Positions 11,265-22,735 of a DNA stretch of 64,000 nt are shown one piece after another; the stretch's first letter is position 1; each line of letters begins with the position of its first letter. Made by a program: the position numbers and the translations under genes. The DNA lies in contig NC_087076.1 of the NCBI RefSeq assembly GCF_026151205.1, forward strand, positions 8,718,902 to 8,782,901. Direction: 5' to 3'. This stretch comes from Bolinopsis microptera (taxonomy: Eukaryota > Ctenophora > Tentaculata > Lobata > Bolinopsidae). A model generated the notes under the pieces. The model saw only the letters and a list, made by a program, of their open reading frames with translations. It had not been told where the DNA came from and ran no database searches.

Positions 11265-12407
11265 ATGCAGTGTCAAGGTGTATTTCCTTTTACTCAATAT
11301 AGTAATTTTCTTCCGAAATGCGAAAACGATGGTAGAGTAGAAATGAGCAAATTGTATACCCTTCCTACTGTATTGAAAGAGTTAGTTTCCAAAATCTCTA
11401 CGTATTTGCCTATTTTTCTTATTATTTGTAAAATGGTGATCTCAAACAACGTGACGCTGTATGGTATCAATGATACCAATGTCAGATATGTTTGGGCGGG
11501 ATACCATTTCATCGTACTCGTATCTTCTCTCGTCGGTGATGCGACTATTTTAGTAGCTTCCATAAAATACGATGCTCTGAAACTTTCAGATTTTATACTT
11601 ACGGTCATCCAGCATATTGCTGTGGCTGACTTGATCTTGTCAGTTTTTTACGTTTTCCCAGCGTTTGTGTCTTTGGTGCACAATAAGTGGGTTTTAGGAG
11701 ACGCATTTTGCTACATCAGAGATCCCTTGACCTACCTCTGCCTTCCAGCAAGTTTACTCCTGGTGTGCGCCATGACTGCAGGGAAGTGGCTTCAGCTGAA
11801 ATGGCCCCTTCGTACTTGGAACTGGACCCACAAAAGAGCTCATGTGGTCTGTGCGGCCATTTGGACCTTTTCCCTGTACTCGCCAGTAGTTGCTATGGTT
11901 GCTGCGAGAATGGAAGTCAGCTTTGACTACAGTGTTTACAAATGTGTATACGTGCGTCTGCTTGAGTACGAGCAAAACTTGAAGATGTTCACCACTATTA
12001 ACTATGCTATTTGGCTAATAGTACCGTGTGTTATTGTCATAGCGACTTCCACTATGATGTTGATCGAGGCTAGAAAGGCGCGACGAGAAGGGGAAAATCT
12101 CAATTGGAAAGGCGTATCAACTGTGCTGCTGACAGCGGTATGTGTATGCGTTTCCACTCTTCCCATGATTCTGTTCATTTTGACGAAGCTCTTCGTTAAA
12201 ACGTTACCCCTCTCTACTGAAGTTGAATTTAGAAGAGTAGCATCTTTCCTGAAACAGCTGAACATAGTAGCCAATATTTACATATACACTTTGACAGTCC
12301 CTAGCTTTAGGCAGTACCTAACATCTAAAGTAAGAATCTTCCCACCACCTCAACAAAGACTTCAAAGAAGACCCGCTCTAGTAAAGACTCTGCATGGGAT
12401 AAGGTGA
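11265..12407 (+). CDS. Intronless rhodopsin-like 7TM receptor
   Basis: The frame is 380 codons. The start may instead be the ATG at 11433 (residue 57), which gives a conventional short N-terminus with glycosylation sites NNVT and NDT before TM1. Seven hydrophobic segments are visible. TM1 has VSSLVGDATILVAS, with D where class A receptors usually have the GN asparagine. TM2 has AVADLILSV, the conserved Asp. A Cys precedes TM3 (DAFCYI). The DRY position is replaced by AGKWLQLKW. TM7 ends NIYIYTLTVPSFRQYL, a variant of NPxxY. A basic cytoplasmic tail follows. It is a plasma-membrane receptor of unknown ligand. No intron is needed for a full receptor, as in many lineage-expanded invertebrate GPCRs. 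Confidence 0.85.
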   Translation: MQCQGVFPFTQYSNFLPKCENDGRVEMSKLYTLPTVLKELVSKISTYLPIFLIICKMVISNNVTLYGINDTNVRYVWAGYHFIVLVSSLVGDATILVASIKYDALKLSDFILTVIQHIAVADLILSVFYVFPAFVSLVHNKWVLGDAFCYIRDPLTYLCLPASLLLVCAMTAGKWLQLKWPLRTWNWTHKRAHVVCAAIWTFSLYSPVVAMVAARMEVSFDYSVYKCVYVRLLEYEQNLKMFTTINYAIWLIVPCVIVIATSTMMLIEARKARREGENLNWKGVSTVLLTAVCVCVSTLPMILFILTKLFVKTLPLSTEVEFRRVASFLKQLNIVANIYIYTLTVPSFRQYLTSKVRIFPPPQQRLQRRPALVKTLHGIR

Positions 12408-12940
12408 CCTATCAAAGGATTCTATAAGTTGCAATTTACGGCTTCGCATTGCGCATGCACACCTCCGCCAGCCCGAAACTATGTAACTTGTTGTAGTGTT
12501 GTAGTACTAATAGTAATACTATAGTACGGAAAAAAAGTATTGAGACTTATTACAGAGACAAAATCTAATAATCACAAAATTGCAATAATCAAAGAACTGT
12601 ATAATCGTGTGCGAAAGATCATTTTTATTCATTCACTTGCATTGTCACTTGTGTTTTGGCCTTACAGTTACACATTACAGCTACACCTTAGTAATATATT
12701 ATAGTCGTACGGTTTTGTTTTTCTGAATATTTGAGAAGCTTAAATGTTAAAGTTAATATAATTAAACATGTTTACCGGTTTACGTGCGTGTTGCTGAAAA
12801 AGTTACAAGTTAGCAGGTTCAGCGATTATATAAATCTAAATGCTTTTATTTCTAAATTTAACTAATTTTGAATATTAAGTGTTGATAACATACATAATTG
12901 ATTTGAATCTCACTTTTGCAGGATGATGATAATTTAAATC
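12408..12940. other. Intergenic, no gene seen
   Basis: AT-rich sequence 3' of the receptor; no recognisable feature. Confidence 0.45.
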
Positions 12941-12963
12941 ACATGTACGTACTACGTACATGT
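12941..12963. repeat. Perfect 23-bp palindrome
   Basis: Two 11-base arms (ACATGTACGTA) face each other around one C, directly at the left edge of the interspersed repeat that follows. Confidence 0.8.
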
Positions 12964-13665
12964 AGGGGGTGCACCGTAAAAATAAACTTGCTCGGATTTA
13001 AAAAATTTTTGTACCATTGTTTTCTAGAGACTGTGAGAATTTTCACAATACCAAATTTGTTATACCTTTTTGGAAAGATCAGTGAGTTTCGCTTAGGTGC
13101 CATATTTGATGGTGCGCGGCTTTTGGAGCAAAATTAGCTATAAAAGTCGCGTAATTTGACCAAATTTGACCAAATTCGTTGATTTTTGTCGTATTATTTG
13201 GATATATCTCCAGTTCCTTGAATGAGATCATTCTGAAAATTGGCGACGACCTTCCAATAGGGCTTTCACAACTGTCCGAAAAATTTGGTGGATATCGGAG
13301 TTGATATAGTGATCAAAATGGGGCAAAATACGCTGCTTTTAGCTGTAACATAATGTCTGATGGTTGGATATGCTTTAAACTTTTCGGACACTTTCCTTGT
13401 AAGTCTATGAGTAAGCTTACCAATTTTTGTTGCAATCAGAGGTCGGGAAGGATACTTAATATCTATTTGTTTGAAGAAAATTGTGCTGGCCGAAATTAGC
13501 GCTAAAAAACCATCCTATAGTCGGCACGCGCGGCTCACTGTTTACCTGAGGACCCCAGGCTATTATGTTCATTAACATATATATATATAGATTTGGCGGA
13601 ATGACAGGCTGAGCGCGGCCCAGTAACTCACTGTCGATGGCGCACTACCTAGTACATGCAATGAT
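12962..13665 (+). repeat. Interspersed repeat D, copy 1 (interrupted by a MITE)
   Basis: This copy aligns in the same orientation with 59652-60250. Shared blocks include CTGTGAGAATTTTCACA, GTGCCATATTTGATGGTGCG, CGGCTTTTGGAGCAAAATTA and GTGCTGGCCGAAAT. The copy continues at 13635 (CGATGGCGCACTRCCTA) after an 85-bp element at 13542-13626. There is no coding capacity and I cannot name the superfamily. Confidence 0.85.
13542..13626 (+). mobile_element. Short MITE family A, intact copy with 8-bp TSD
   Basis: 85 bp running from TTACCTGAGGACC to GGCCCAGTAA, flanked by exact CTCACTGT at 13534-13541 and 13627-13634. The empty site is preserved in repeat D copy 2 near 60220 (TATTGTCGATGGCGC). The 8-bp duplication fits hAT-type integration, with a family-like short terminal match TTAC.TG/CA.GTAA. 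Non-coding. Confidence 0.85.
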
Positions 13666-13699
13666 GAACAGATGGCGATAACGAATAAATTAATTTACA

Positions 13700-13960
13700 T
13701 TATTATAATACCAATTACTTGACGGATGTTACTCGTCTAAATTTCTTCGAAGTAGCGCGCGCCGTTTTCTTCTCGAAATATTGCCCGATCACCGATGGCG
13801 CGCGCCGGGTTGTAGCGCGATGCACTACTGGGTCGCGCCGCGCATCAAATAATTCTTCTCGCAACCACCACGTATGCAGATCGGCGAGATGCGAAGGATT
13901 GACATCGTGAATCAACGCGCCGGGCTTAACTATTAACAACTAAAAGCATGCACTCCCCAA
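13700..13960. repeat. GC-rich repeat modules
   Basis: GACGGATGTTACTCGTCTAA, TTCGAAGTAGCGCGCGCC and GAAGGATTGACATCGTGAAT recur here as in the clusters at 1-2.3 kb and 56-58 kb. The open frames in this stretch are artefacts of the GC-rich repeat. Confidence 0.75.
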
Positions 13961-15145
13961 ATTGTGCGCATTGCTTTATATATATTAACTTCTATTTTGT
14001 ATTTCAAACTTTATGAATCGAGGTATCCCACTGCGAGCTGATCATTCGCGAGGTGAAAATGAGCGCTGGGGACGATCTCTCTGAAATTTTACCTGTTGGT
14101 TCAGTGGACGATTTTAGCCACAGCGCCTTAAATTTAGCACGATCGTCCATAATCACACAAAGTTACAGCTAATTTAGTGATGTAAACACTCGTCGCAATA
14201 TTATACTGGAATTGAATCGAGCGCGTTACTATGGTTACTGCGCGTTGATATGGTTACTAGATTTAGATTAGATTCATCGTTTTAGCGCGCGTAGCATGTA
14301 GCATTATTACAATTCTATCATATTGTCATATTATTATTAGATGCACGAGTTTAGCTGCATTTTACATTTAATTTCAGGAATCTGCAAGATTTGTAATCGA
14401 TTAGATAACATTTAATTTCGTTCTTCATTCCTTGCTTGGCGGTCCTCATTTATGTATGTATTTTTACCTGGGAGCGGGAACTCCAGGCTACGCTTTTCAT
14501 TAACCGGGATGTAATTTTCATAAACCGATTAGAGTTTAGTCAGTATGACATGCTGATCGCCGCCAGACAGTTGAAAATTTGTTTCATACACATAAAATTG
14601 ATTGTGGAGAGAGAGTGGATGAACACCGTTATATTCAGAAACTAAGAACTATACGTCCATTGGGGCTCAATGCCGTGGACCCGTTTGGGATTCCATTACT
14701 GGATTTATCTTAAAGGTTTTCCATTGCATTGGGGCACAAAAGTTATGTTTTTAAAAATATTCATAGGTATCGTTTTTAGTTGTGTCATTTCATTTCCAAT
14801 GTTACACTTTGTAGGAACTGATATTAACCGAGTTTCTGATTCAGGATGTTACTGAAGATAGTAATGAAAATGTTTTAACACCTCAGTACTGTGTTTTACT
14901 ACAGCTCAACCTGCTCAGTCTGACTATTTGGGAATTTAAACTCTTGATAAAATTGATTGTGTCATATCTGAGTTCTTGGCTGTATTTCGAAACCTCAGTC
15001 AGTTATGGGTTTTTACCGGCCTAAATAAAAAGTCAAGTTTACAGAACATTTCTGTGTGTTTTACTTAACAAGATCAAAGATGCGAAGGTGAGGAAAAGGA
15101 AGCGTGCATTCGAGAGCGTATCATTTTGTACATTATATTACCCCG
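13961..15145. other. Intergenic; contains a decayed MITE family A copy
   Basis: 14465-14575 starts TTACCTGGGAGCGGGAACT and keeps CCAGGCTACGC and GACATGCTGATCGCCGCC, a diverged relative of MITE family A. Otherwise only short frames are present, with no recognisable domain. Confidence 0.45.
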
Positions 15146-15153
15146 ATCTGAAG

Positions 15154-15967
15154 CAGGAGGTGACCGGGATTGGCAATTTTGAGTTATCCCGGTCCCGGTC
15201 AAGTCACATTTTTCATCCCGGTCGCGGTCAAATGCTTATTTATGATCCCGGTCCCGGTTAATTCAGGATTCTTGGTCCCGGTCAATCACTCAAATTTGCC
15301 GGGATTTTGACCGGGATCTTTTACATAATTTCATTCACTGTGATTTTAAGTTTTTACTTTCATTCATTGTGAATTTCATCTTTAAACAACCTCTGAGCCA
15401 AATAAAACAATGTTTAAAATTGCTAAACAAGTTTAGGTAACTAATATCGTTACATAACTCATAAGTGCAAACTAACATCAAGTTTTCAACTCGGGCTACG
15501 CCCAATTGTCAATTGGAGAATGAAACTGTTGAATAATTTGAGGGATCATTGACTGAGGAATGAGGAATGAGGGTGAACTTGAGTAATCAGTACATGAACA
15601 TTATTGGTGTAGTACATTAGGCCCATGCCCCATGTTGACGGGTTTTTTCTAGTTTTTTCTAATTTAATATTCTAGTTATTACTTATCAAATTGTTCAATT
15701 ATAATGTAAATGAAAGTTGCAGCTTTCAATATGAGAATACCAGTTTTGGTCCCGGTCATCCCGGTCAAATCCCGGTCATCCCGAAAAAATTGTATTGTTG
15801 GTCCCGGTCCTGGTCCCGGTAAGATAGAAATCCCAGAAATTATTGGTCCCGGTCCCGGTCACGGTAAATTGATAATCTCAGTCCCGGTCCCGGTCCCGGT
15901 CAAGTCACATTTTGTATCCCGGTCCCGGTCCCGGTCAGGCCTAAAATCATGTCCCGGTCACCTCCTG
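15154..15967. mobile_element. Non-autonomous hAT-type element with CCCGGT arrays
   Basis: The termini are a perfect 16-bp inverted repeat: CAGGAGGTGACCGGGA at the left and TCCCGGTCACCTCCTG at the right. They are flanked by the exact 8-bp duplication ATCTGAAG (15146-15153 and 15968-15975). CAG...CTG ends and an 8-bp TSD are hAT hallmarks. Both subterminal zones (about 15190-15320 and 15745-15960) are packed with CCCGGTCCCGGTC units in one orientation, plausibly transposase-binding arrays. The AT-rich middle encodes no transposase, so mobility would need a trans source. The 87-codon Pro/Gly/Ser/Arg-rich frame at 15710-15973 is an artefact of the array. Confidence 0.93.
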
Positions 15968-16583
15968 ATCTGAAGTTTGATGACTAGAAAACAGTGAATA
16001 CAATTAATGTTTATTAATATTATTATCGAACTTCATATTATATTGTTTATCCTAAGTAAAGATCTGATAACTCTACAACAGGGATCGGTTAAACTATAAA
16101 TGGAAACAATTTAAATACTGAAACATAAACTAGTGTTAACATATCTATAATACGTTAACTTAAAACTTAATTACATCAACTTGCAAGATTTAAAAAATTT
16201 TCCCTATAAAATACAGAGGCAATATCAAATATGGCACAGTTCAGTCAAATGAAAAAATCTGTTTGTTGATGGCACTGAAGAATATTTTGAAAAAAGCTAC
16301 GATGAAAGTTGAAGGAACAGTTAAAGGAACACTATACCAATTTCAGAATGTAAATTTTCGTGTTTAAATATCATACTTTATAAGGTATAAAGTTTCGTAT
16401 TATTAATCAAAAGTTGGTGTAATATCACACGTAACACGTTTTAGATATTAAACAGAAGAAAGTTTTTTGTCCTAGATCAAGAGCTGCTCATTTCTCACAA
16501 GCAGTGTGGTCGGGGTTCTGTTCTTCGATTCTTGCTGCCTTTGTCTTTCGCACGCAAGTAGGAGTACCCTGAGGATTAGAGGC

Positions 16584-16660
16584 AATAATAATAATAACGC
16601 TTTATTTGTATACCGCTTAGGCCGTATAATCAACCATGAATTATTAAAATTTTATAGTTC
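16584..16660 (-). mobile_element. LINE/SINE 3' tail, minus orientation
   Basis: On the minus strand the sequence reads TACAAATAAAGCG followed by (TTA)n, a 3'-end style common for invertebrate CR1-like LINEs. The same motif on the plus strand appears at about 26920-27000. The minus-strand frames at 16859-17478 may be part of the same degraded element, but I recognise no domain in them. Confidence 0.5.
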
Positions 16661-17845
16661 TACAATTGGAACCTGCGACTTGTTTTGCAGTGAATCACAA
16701 TCCAGACGAAATGTGTAATTTTAAAAAGTATAGGTACACACCTGTCCGTAGTTTCTCGTACATCACGCGTGACGTCCGGCTAGAAGGAGTTTCTCCCAGG
16801 TCTGCTGTCTAGGAAGAGAGAATGGGAGATGAGAGCTGTTTGAGCTTTATGACTTCACTTAACAGCCAGAGGTGCCATAAGCTAACTCGTCGTAAATTGC
16901 GAGCTCTGGCAGGTATCCTCGGGTGATTGTCAGATGAGATGGTGGTCCAAAAGAAACTGCTGGGAGCCTGACAGAAACCCGTATTGCAAGCCCCGAAACG
17001 GTGTCAGGTTTGTGACTGAAGATTCTGATCAAGCTCAGGGTTGAGTCTACACAGTGTCGCCACTTGCCGATGCCAGTTGATGCGACAGGACACTGATTTA
17101 AGTGGGAAGTTGTGTCTAAGAAACAGCGTGTGGTTCGGGTGCCGGTTGAACGCATGTAATAGGGAGGGTATATCCGTATTTCGCTGCTAGGAGGTGGTCC
17201 GCAGATTGCGTGAAGATGCCTACTTTTAAACCTATCAATAGGTTCAATAGGTAGGTGCTAGTGATGCAGTCCTTGACCCGGAAGCTAAGGCTTCCCCGTT
17301 TCTCGCTCATTTGTGCTCCGATGTTCTTGTGACCTCTGCAGGGGTCAAGTGCAGGATGAGGGACATGGCCGACCAGGAGAAGGTTGTTTTTGAGAGGTAT
17401 TTTTATACAGTTTAACTGTATCATTACCCTTGGAAATCTCTCGACCCAAACGATGCCAAATTCTGCCTCCGAGCACAAGTACTTTGTAGGGGGTCAGCGA
17501 GTCATTTCATGTCTATTGTTCAATGTCGTTGAGTACAGGGGAAGTTAGCTGCTGTCTACTGCCGTTATTCTCCAATTCTTAGAGTTCGTCTTTCGCACGT
17601 GAGTAAGTTTCCTGGGGAAAATAAATAGTCAACCAAAAATTATTAATAATAAACATAGATGGACTTCCCACAATTATAACCAGTAAATCTGACACCTGCT
17701 AGCTGGCGTAAATTTAAAATTTAACACGCAGTGCGCGCGCCGCGCGCTAAAAATATCTCAAATTTGAAAACTGATGTGGTTTTTACCGAAAATCGAATTC
17801 GCGCCAGCCGCCATCAGAAGATGCAGTAGATGAATTCATAAATTT
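16661..17845. other. No gene recognised
   Basis: Two overlapping minus-strand frames of about 98 and 120 codons (16859-17155 and 17116-17478) are present. Neither shows a recognisable motif, and their position upstream of a LINE-like tail suggests decayed repeat DNA. The word GTCTTTCGCACG occurs at 16542 and again, slightly changed, at 17587. Confidence 0.4.
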
Positions 17846-20800
17846 GGAACATGGGCACATCACAGTATTGGCCGTATTTGAGTGCTGGGAAGGCTCAGTT
17901 CGGATTTCTAAGATGGATATAGCCGTAAGCTAGGCCTAGGAACCATAAAAAGTCGTATAAAACTACCCATGGAATGACCAGAAATGAACGAAAATGAACA
18001 TTCTTCTCAAAATGCTCAGAATGGTTTAAAATGGGTCGGAAAGTGTTTATATTAGTCCTAGGACCACTCAAACCAAGTTTGAGAATCATTGCATGTCTAG
18101 AACCGATGTTACCAATGTTCCAAAATGTCCCAATTTTGGCACAATAATCCTCCTGAGAATCCAGATTTTTGGAACACGGGCACATCGAAGTATTGACTGT
18201 ATTTAAGTGCTGGGAAGCCTCAATTCGGTTTTCTAAGATGGATGTAGGTAAAAACTAGGCCTAAGAGCCATCAAAACTCAAATAACATTACCCAGGTTCA
18301 TGGAATGTATGGAAAATGAACAAAAATGAAAATAGTAGTTGAGATGGTGGAAACATTTGATACAATTTTGGAAACATGCTTTTACAGCCGTATTTATGCT
18401 TGTACTGACTTGGACACGTTCATAAAAAGGTGGCACTAGAGATTGATTTTTCACTGCCAAAATTGTGTGAAGCATTTTAAAATACTTGTATCTCAAGGAG
18501 TATGCTATGAAAGTTAACCAAATTTTAATGTGGTCCAAAAAGATTCAAATGTCACATAATAAAGTCATTCATCTCTTTATATCTGTTAATTGTGCAGATA
18601 TGAGCCAGAAATCACAAAATATTCATTTCTTGCACCTCTAATGATGAATTTACATTCTGTGAGTGTGTCCTGCTTCTCAATGTGATTATTGAACCTTTTT
18701 GAGATAGCTGAGTGTTAAAAGTGCAAAGAATCACCGGTTAAATGTGGAGTTACGATGCAATTATCACATACAGGGTTAATTCTGACTAAGTATTTTAGAA
18801 TGATGAATGTGATATGAATATCAACGGAATGATTGTAACAATGAACTCTATCAATCACAATTATATCATGCTAACTAATATTTAGAGAATTTAGATGGTT
18901 AAAAGTGCCATAATGAGTCAAAAATCACATAAATGAGCATGTATTGAAATGATGCTGTATCAGGGGAATGTACACTGTCCATTTGAACACTGTCCATTAG
19001 TACTCCGATGAAAAAGCGATGAATGTCGATTTGCCGTGATTCTAGCTTTGTGTGTTATTGTGTGATTTCAATGCAAGGCAATGAAGGGACTCAGGTACCA
19101 CGATCTGGCAGACAAACATGTCTGAACAGACATAGCGAGTCAGATCTGGTTCAGGAAATTTTATCGTTAAAGAGATATTCATATTTCATATGAATCAATA
19201 CTCAGGTTTCTAATTTTGGACTCGCCCGGGGTTTGATTATGATACTTTGAGGAATGACATTTGATTTATAAGTTGATTTCAAATCCCCTATGGGTACCAG
19301 AAATACTGGTTTCACAACAACAACATCACTTTTTGGCTCTATATCAGGTTGGTATTCATAGTAAATCTGCAGTAATTTGTTGGGACACTGCACTTGTTTA
19401 TGGTCATGGAGAAGTTCGTTATTAGAGTAATAGTGGAATCAATAATCACAAAACACTGATTTTAAACTGATTAAACTAGGCAAGTACTTTTACTACTCAA
19501 GCCATGATAATTTTGTCTCCATACTGTGACAAATGAATCAATCAGTTACGTATAATACTTAATTGAATTTTTGAAATGTGATTATCGATTCATTACCTTT
19601 CTTTTCAAAATGTCATTACAACTTGAACATTACATATGATTCAATTGTCATACTTTAAAGAAAATTACATAGTTGGTAGCCAGATTTGTGTGATTTTTGA
19701 ATCATTTAACCACCCAGATCAAAAATTATCGCTCAAAGGCCTTCAATATGGTATAAGCTTAGACATGGATTCAAAAATCACATAATAAGAACCATAGAAT
19801 GGATATATGTTGTCATATTGTGCACTTAATTTAAGGCTTACTATAGTGAGACTTAATAGCGCACCAATAACGAAAATGTGATTTTTGAATCATATTAACT
19901 GGTTTTAATACTATTTAATACTATTTTGTACCCTAAAAAATGATAGAAAGCCAATAAAAACGTAAGATGATTCAATAATTACTGCTCAAAATAGGCTCAT
20001 TTCCAATGTTTAAGTTGTGATTTTTGAATCATTTTGGCACCAATAACAATTTCAGATAAGACATTTTATTCCTTACATGCATTATAGTCACCATATCAAT
20101 TTTGGCGTCTTTGTGAATAGTACTTTTCAGATTATCTAGTGTTGATTCATCTTGCATTTCTAATTGTGTGATTTTTGAATCATTGGCACACAAATAACGA
20201 TAACTCCTGTGATATAAGCACTACAGACTCCGTGATTTCAGGATCATGAAATTTAATCGAATTTCTAAAGGTATAGATAGATATATCAACCAACAAAGAG
20301 CAATGACCATTTTTAAAACTCATTTAAAAAAAATCAATCTCTAGTGCCACCTTTTTTTGAACGTGTCCACTTGGAATCTATCTGGTATGGTAGAAGGACA
20401 CATGTACTAACATTTCCAGCCACTTAGAAGTGCAAAATACTCCCCTGGTTCATGGAATGAATGAAATGAACACAAAATGAACATTTTCCTAGAATCCCCT
20501 GAATTGGGCTAAAACCAATTGGAATCGGTCGGTATTGATACCAGGAGTGTCCCTGAGAAGTTTGGTGTGCCTAGCATGTTCAGAAAGGGCTCTGGGGCAA
20601 TGTTTCTATTTTGGTTTCAGAGTAGTTGAGATGGTGGAAACAATTGACACAAATTTAGAAACATGCTTTTTAGCGGTAATTATGCCTGGACTGGCATGGA
20701 ATCGATATGGTATGGTAGAGGGGCATATTGTTTACTAACATGTTCAGCAACTCAGAAGTTTTTTTCTTTGACATGTAATACTCCACCGAAGGGATAGGGT

Positions 20801-21190
20801 GCGTCAAGAATCATCCAGTTTCACATCGAAAGCACTATTTTCACACATCAAATTGTGACATTTTTTGTTCAACTTTAAAAAAACCTTTTTAGTGCAAAAT
20901 GATCCCCTGGTTCATGAAATGAACAAAAATGAACTTTACCCTAAAATCGCCTAAACTGAGTTGAAGGCGATCAGAATCGATTGGTATCGATACCAGGAGT
21001 GTCCTTGAAAAGTTTGGTGGCCCTAGCATCCTCAGAAAAGGCTTTGTGGGCAATGTTCCATTTTGGTTTCAGAGAAGTTGGGATTCTGGAACAGAATTGA
21101 GACAAATTTGGAACAGGCTTTTTGGGCAGTAATTATGCCTTGGCTGACTTAAAATCGATCTGGTATGGTGGAGGGGTATATTAACTACAT
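17846..21190 (+). repeat. Degenerate ~330-480 bp tandem units, split by an insertion
   Basis: Units begin around 17846, 18175, 20397 and 20880. The first two share ATGGGCACATC/ACGGGCACATC, GTATTTRAGTGCTGGGAAG and TTCTAAGATGGATRTAG. The later two share CCCCTGGTTCATG, GATACCAGGAGTGTCC, CATTTTGGTTTCAGAG and TAATTATGCC. The second unit runs into the 18412-20368 element and resumes after it. The sequence is non-coding satellite-like DNA; short frames inside it are not genes. Confidence 0.8.
18412..20368. mobile_element. 1.96-kb non-autonomous TIR element with internal GATTTTTGAATCA motifs
   Basis: The ends are about 40-bp inverted repeats with one mismatch, starting GGACACGTTCA and running through AAAGGTGGCACTAGAGATTG (18412-18451 and its complement ending at 20368). 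The direct 4-bp repeat ACTT flanks it (18408-18411 and 20369-20372). Uninterrupted relatives of the target lie at about 20690 and 21150. The motif GTGATTTTTGAATCATT, or its complement, recurs inside at about 19690, 19767, 19877, 20026 and 20168. No transposase-like frame is present. Confidence 0.87.
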
Positions 21191-22735
21191 TTTTGGGTGT
21201 TTTCAAATTAAAGATTTCAAAGCCAGATTTTCGGCTTAAGTTGGCTGGGACATGCCCAAATTGTATATGCTTTGATCGTGATCGGGTTTTCAAAAATAAA
21301 CGATTTACCTTTCGCATATGATGGACTTTTTCCCGAAGAAGGTGGGTATTTTATCCTTGTAGTTTTCCAGAGAAGGACGTAGTCTTTTCCACATCTCTGT
21401 CATCAGAGAAGTCCTCTCGATTAAAACGGTCCCTGTTTGGCACTCCTGAGATAATTGACTGTCTTATACACAATGGTTTTACCGTTTACAACATTTGCAG
21501 TAATATTTATTACCGAATTTAATTAGAATTTAACCCATACATTTTAAACACATGAACTGCTGTATCAGTAACCATCAAAATAGAGACAAACCTATGAATT
21601 TGATGTTTATCTTGTTAAGTGGGAGGTTAACCTCTTCTTGACACAAAATACCCAGTCGTCTCCTGAGATCTCCGACATGACAGAGGAAGCTACTGTCGAG
21701 TTCGATATTACAGCTAACCTAAGATAGTCAAACTGAGTGGGATCAATTTTAAGCATTACAAATCAGCAGTTATCAAGCAACTGTGATGAAAGAGCCATTA
21801 TTGAAATGTAAGGCAGATCTAGAGCTAGGAATGTGTTTCGGGGCATCAAAGAATAAGTATCTGTGTACTGTTCTTTACCATACCATTTAAACGATTTAAT
21901 ACATGGAAGTATCACAATAATATACTTTTTCAAAAACATAAACACGTTTAAAAAAAGGCTCGAATGGGTTATCGATATTTCCATATAATGCAGAATTGAA
22001 ATAATCTGTTTAGGAGTAATACGTTCAAATTCGATCCTGATCTACAAAAGAGTAACATGATAGCAAAATCCGCTGTGCTTTTCTATACTAGAACAAGTTT
22101 TAGTAGTCTCCAGCACATCACAGCTTAAAGGCAGTAACACTAAATCGATTACATTAAATAACCTCTTAAGATCATTTAGTAACATCTGTATTTCAATGTG
22201 CAACGAAACAGCTTCTATACTACTTTACTACTTCTATACTACTTTACTATCAACTAGATATACGGTTTGAGCATTGAAGCTCTATGCTGTGAGCAGCAAC
22301 GAAAAGAGATGGGATTGCAATATATCGACTCACTTGTGAAAATAATGATTAAATCTCAAATCTCCTAATATAATACGATAATTACGATTTCTAACTGCGC
22401 GGCGTAGTGCGTACTTTGAAATCCAAATAAAAATTATTTTTGATCAAAATATTGGAAAACAAAATTACAACATGATTCTAATCTTGTGTAAAAAAATGTG
22501 ATAAACAATATGCTGTTAAAAACTTTCGTGAAAAATTTTAAAGAGCATGATTTCCACCCGATTATGTGAAGTTATCATTTTTATGACTTTTACAGGTTAT
22601 ATTTTTTGTCAAGAGCTTAGCCATTTGTCAAAATTTAGGTCATGGTATCATGTTATGTGACTATACAATGAGATTATAATCCGTTGATGTATAATATCTT
22701 GGAGTTTATCAGGGGATAAAATTATTTGTAGGTTT
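21191..22735. other. Intergenic, no gene seen
   Basis: Short frames only. A 20-bp direct duplication (CTTCTATACTACTTTACTAC) lies at 22213-22252. Confidence 0.45.

Noticed and set aside
2561-13626. Hammerhead or other small ribozyme in the MITE family A repeats
   Set aside because: I looked for a CUGANGA...GAAA core in the structured short repeats and did not find a convincing arrangement.
15710-15973. Pro/Gly-rich then Ser-Arg-rich frame resembling an SR protein
   Set aside because: Caused by the CCCGGT arrays of the hAT-type element; it ends in the TIR.
16859-17478. Two minus-strand frames of 98 and 120 codons
   Set aside because: No motif recognised and they lie in degraded LINE-like DNA; kept only as unassigned sequence.
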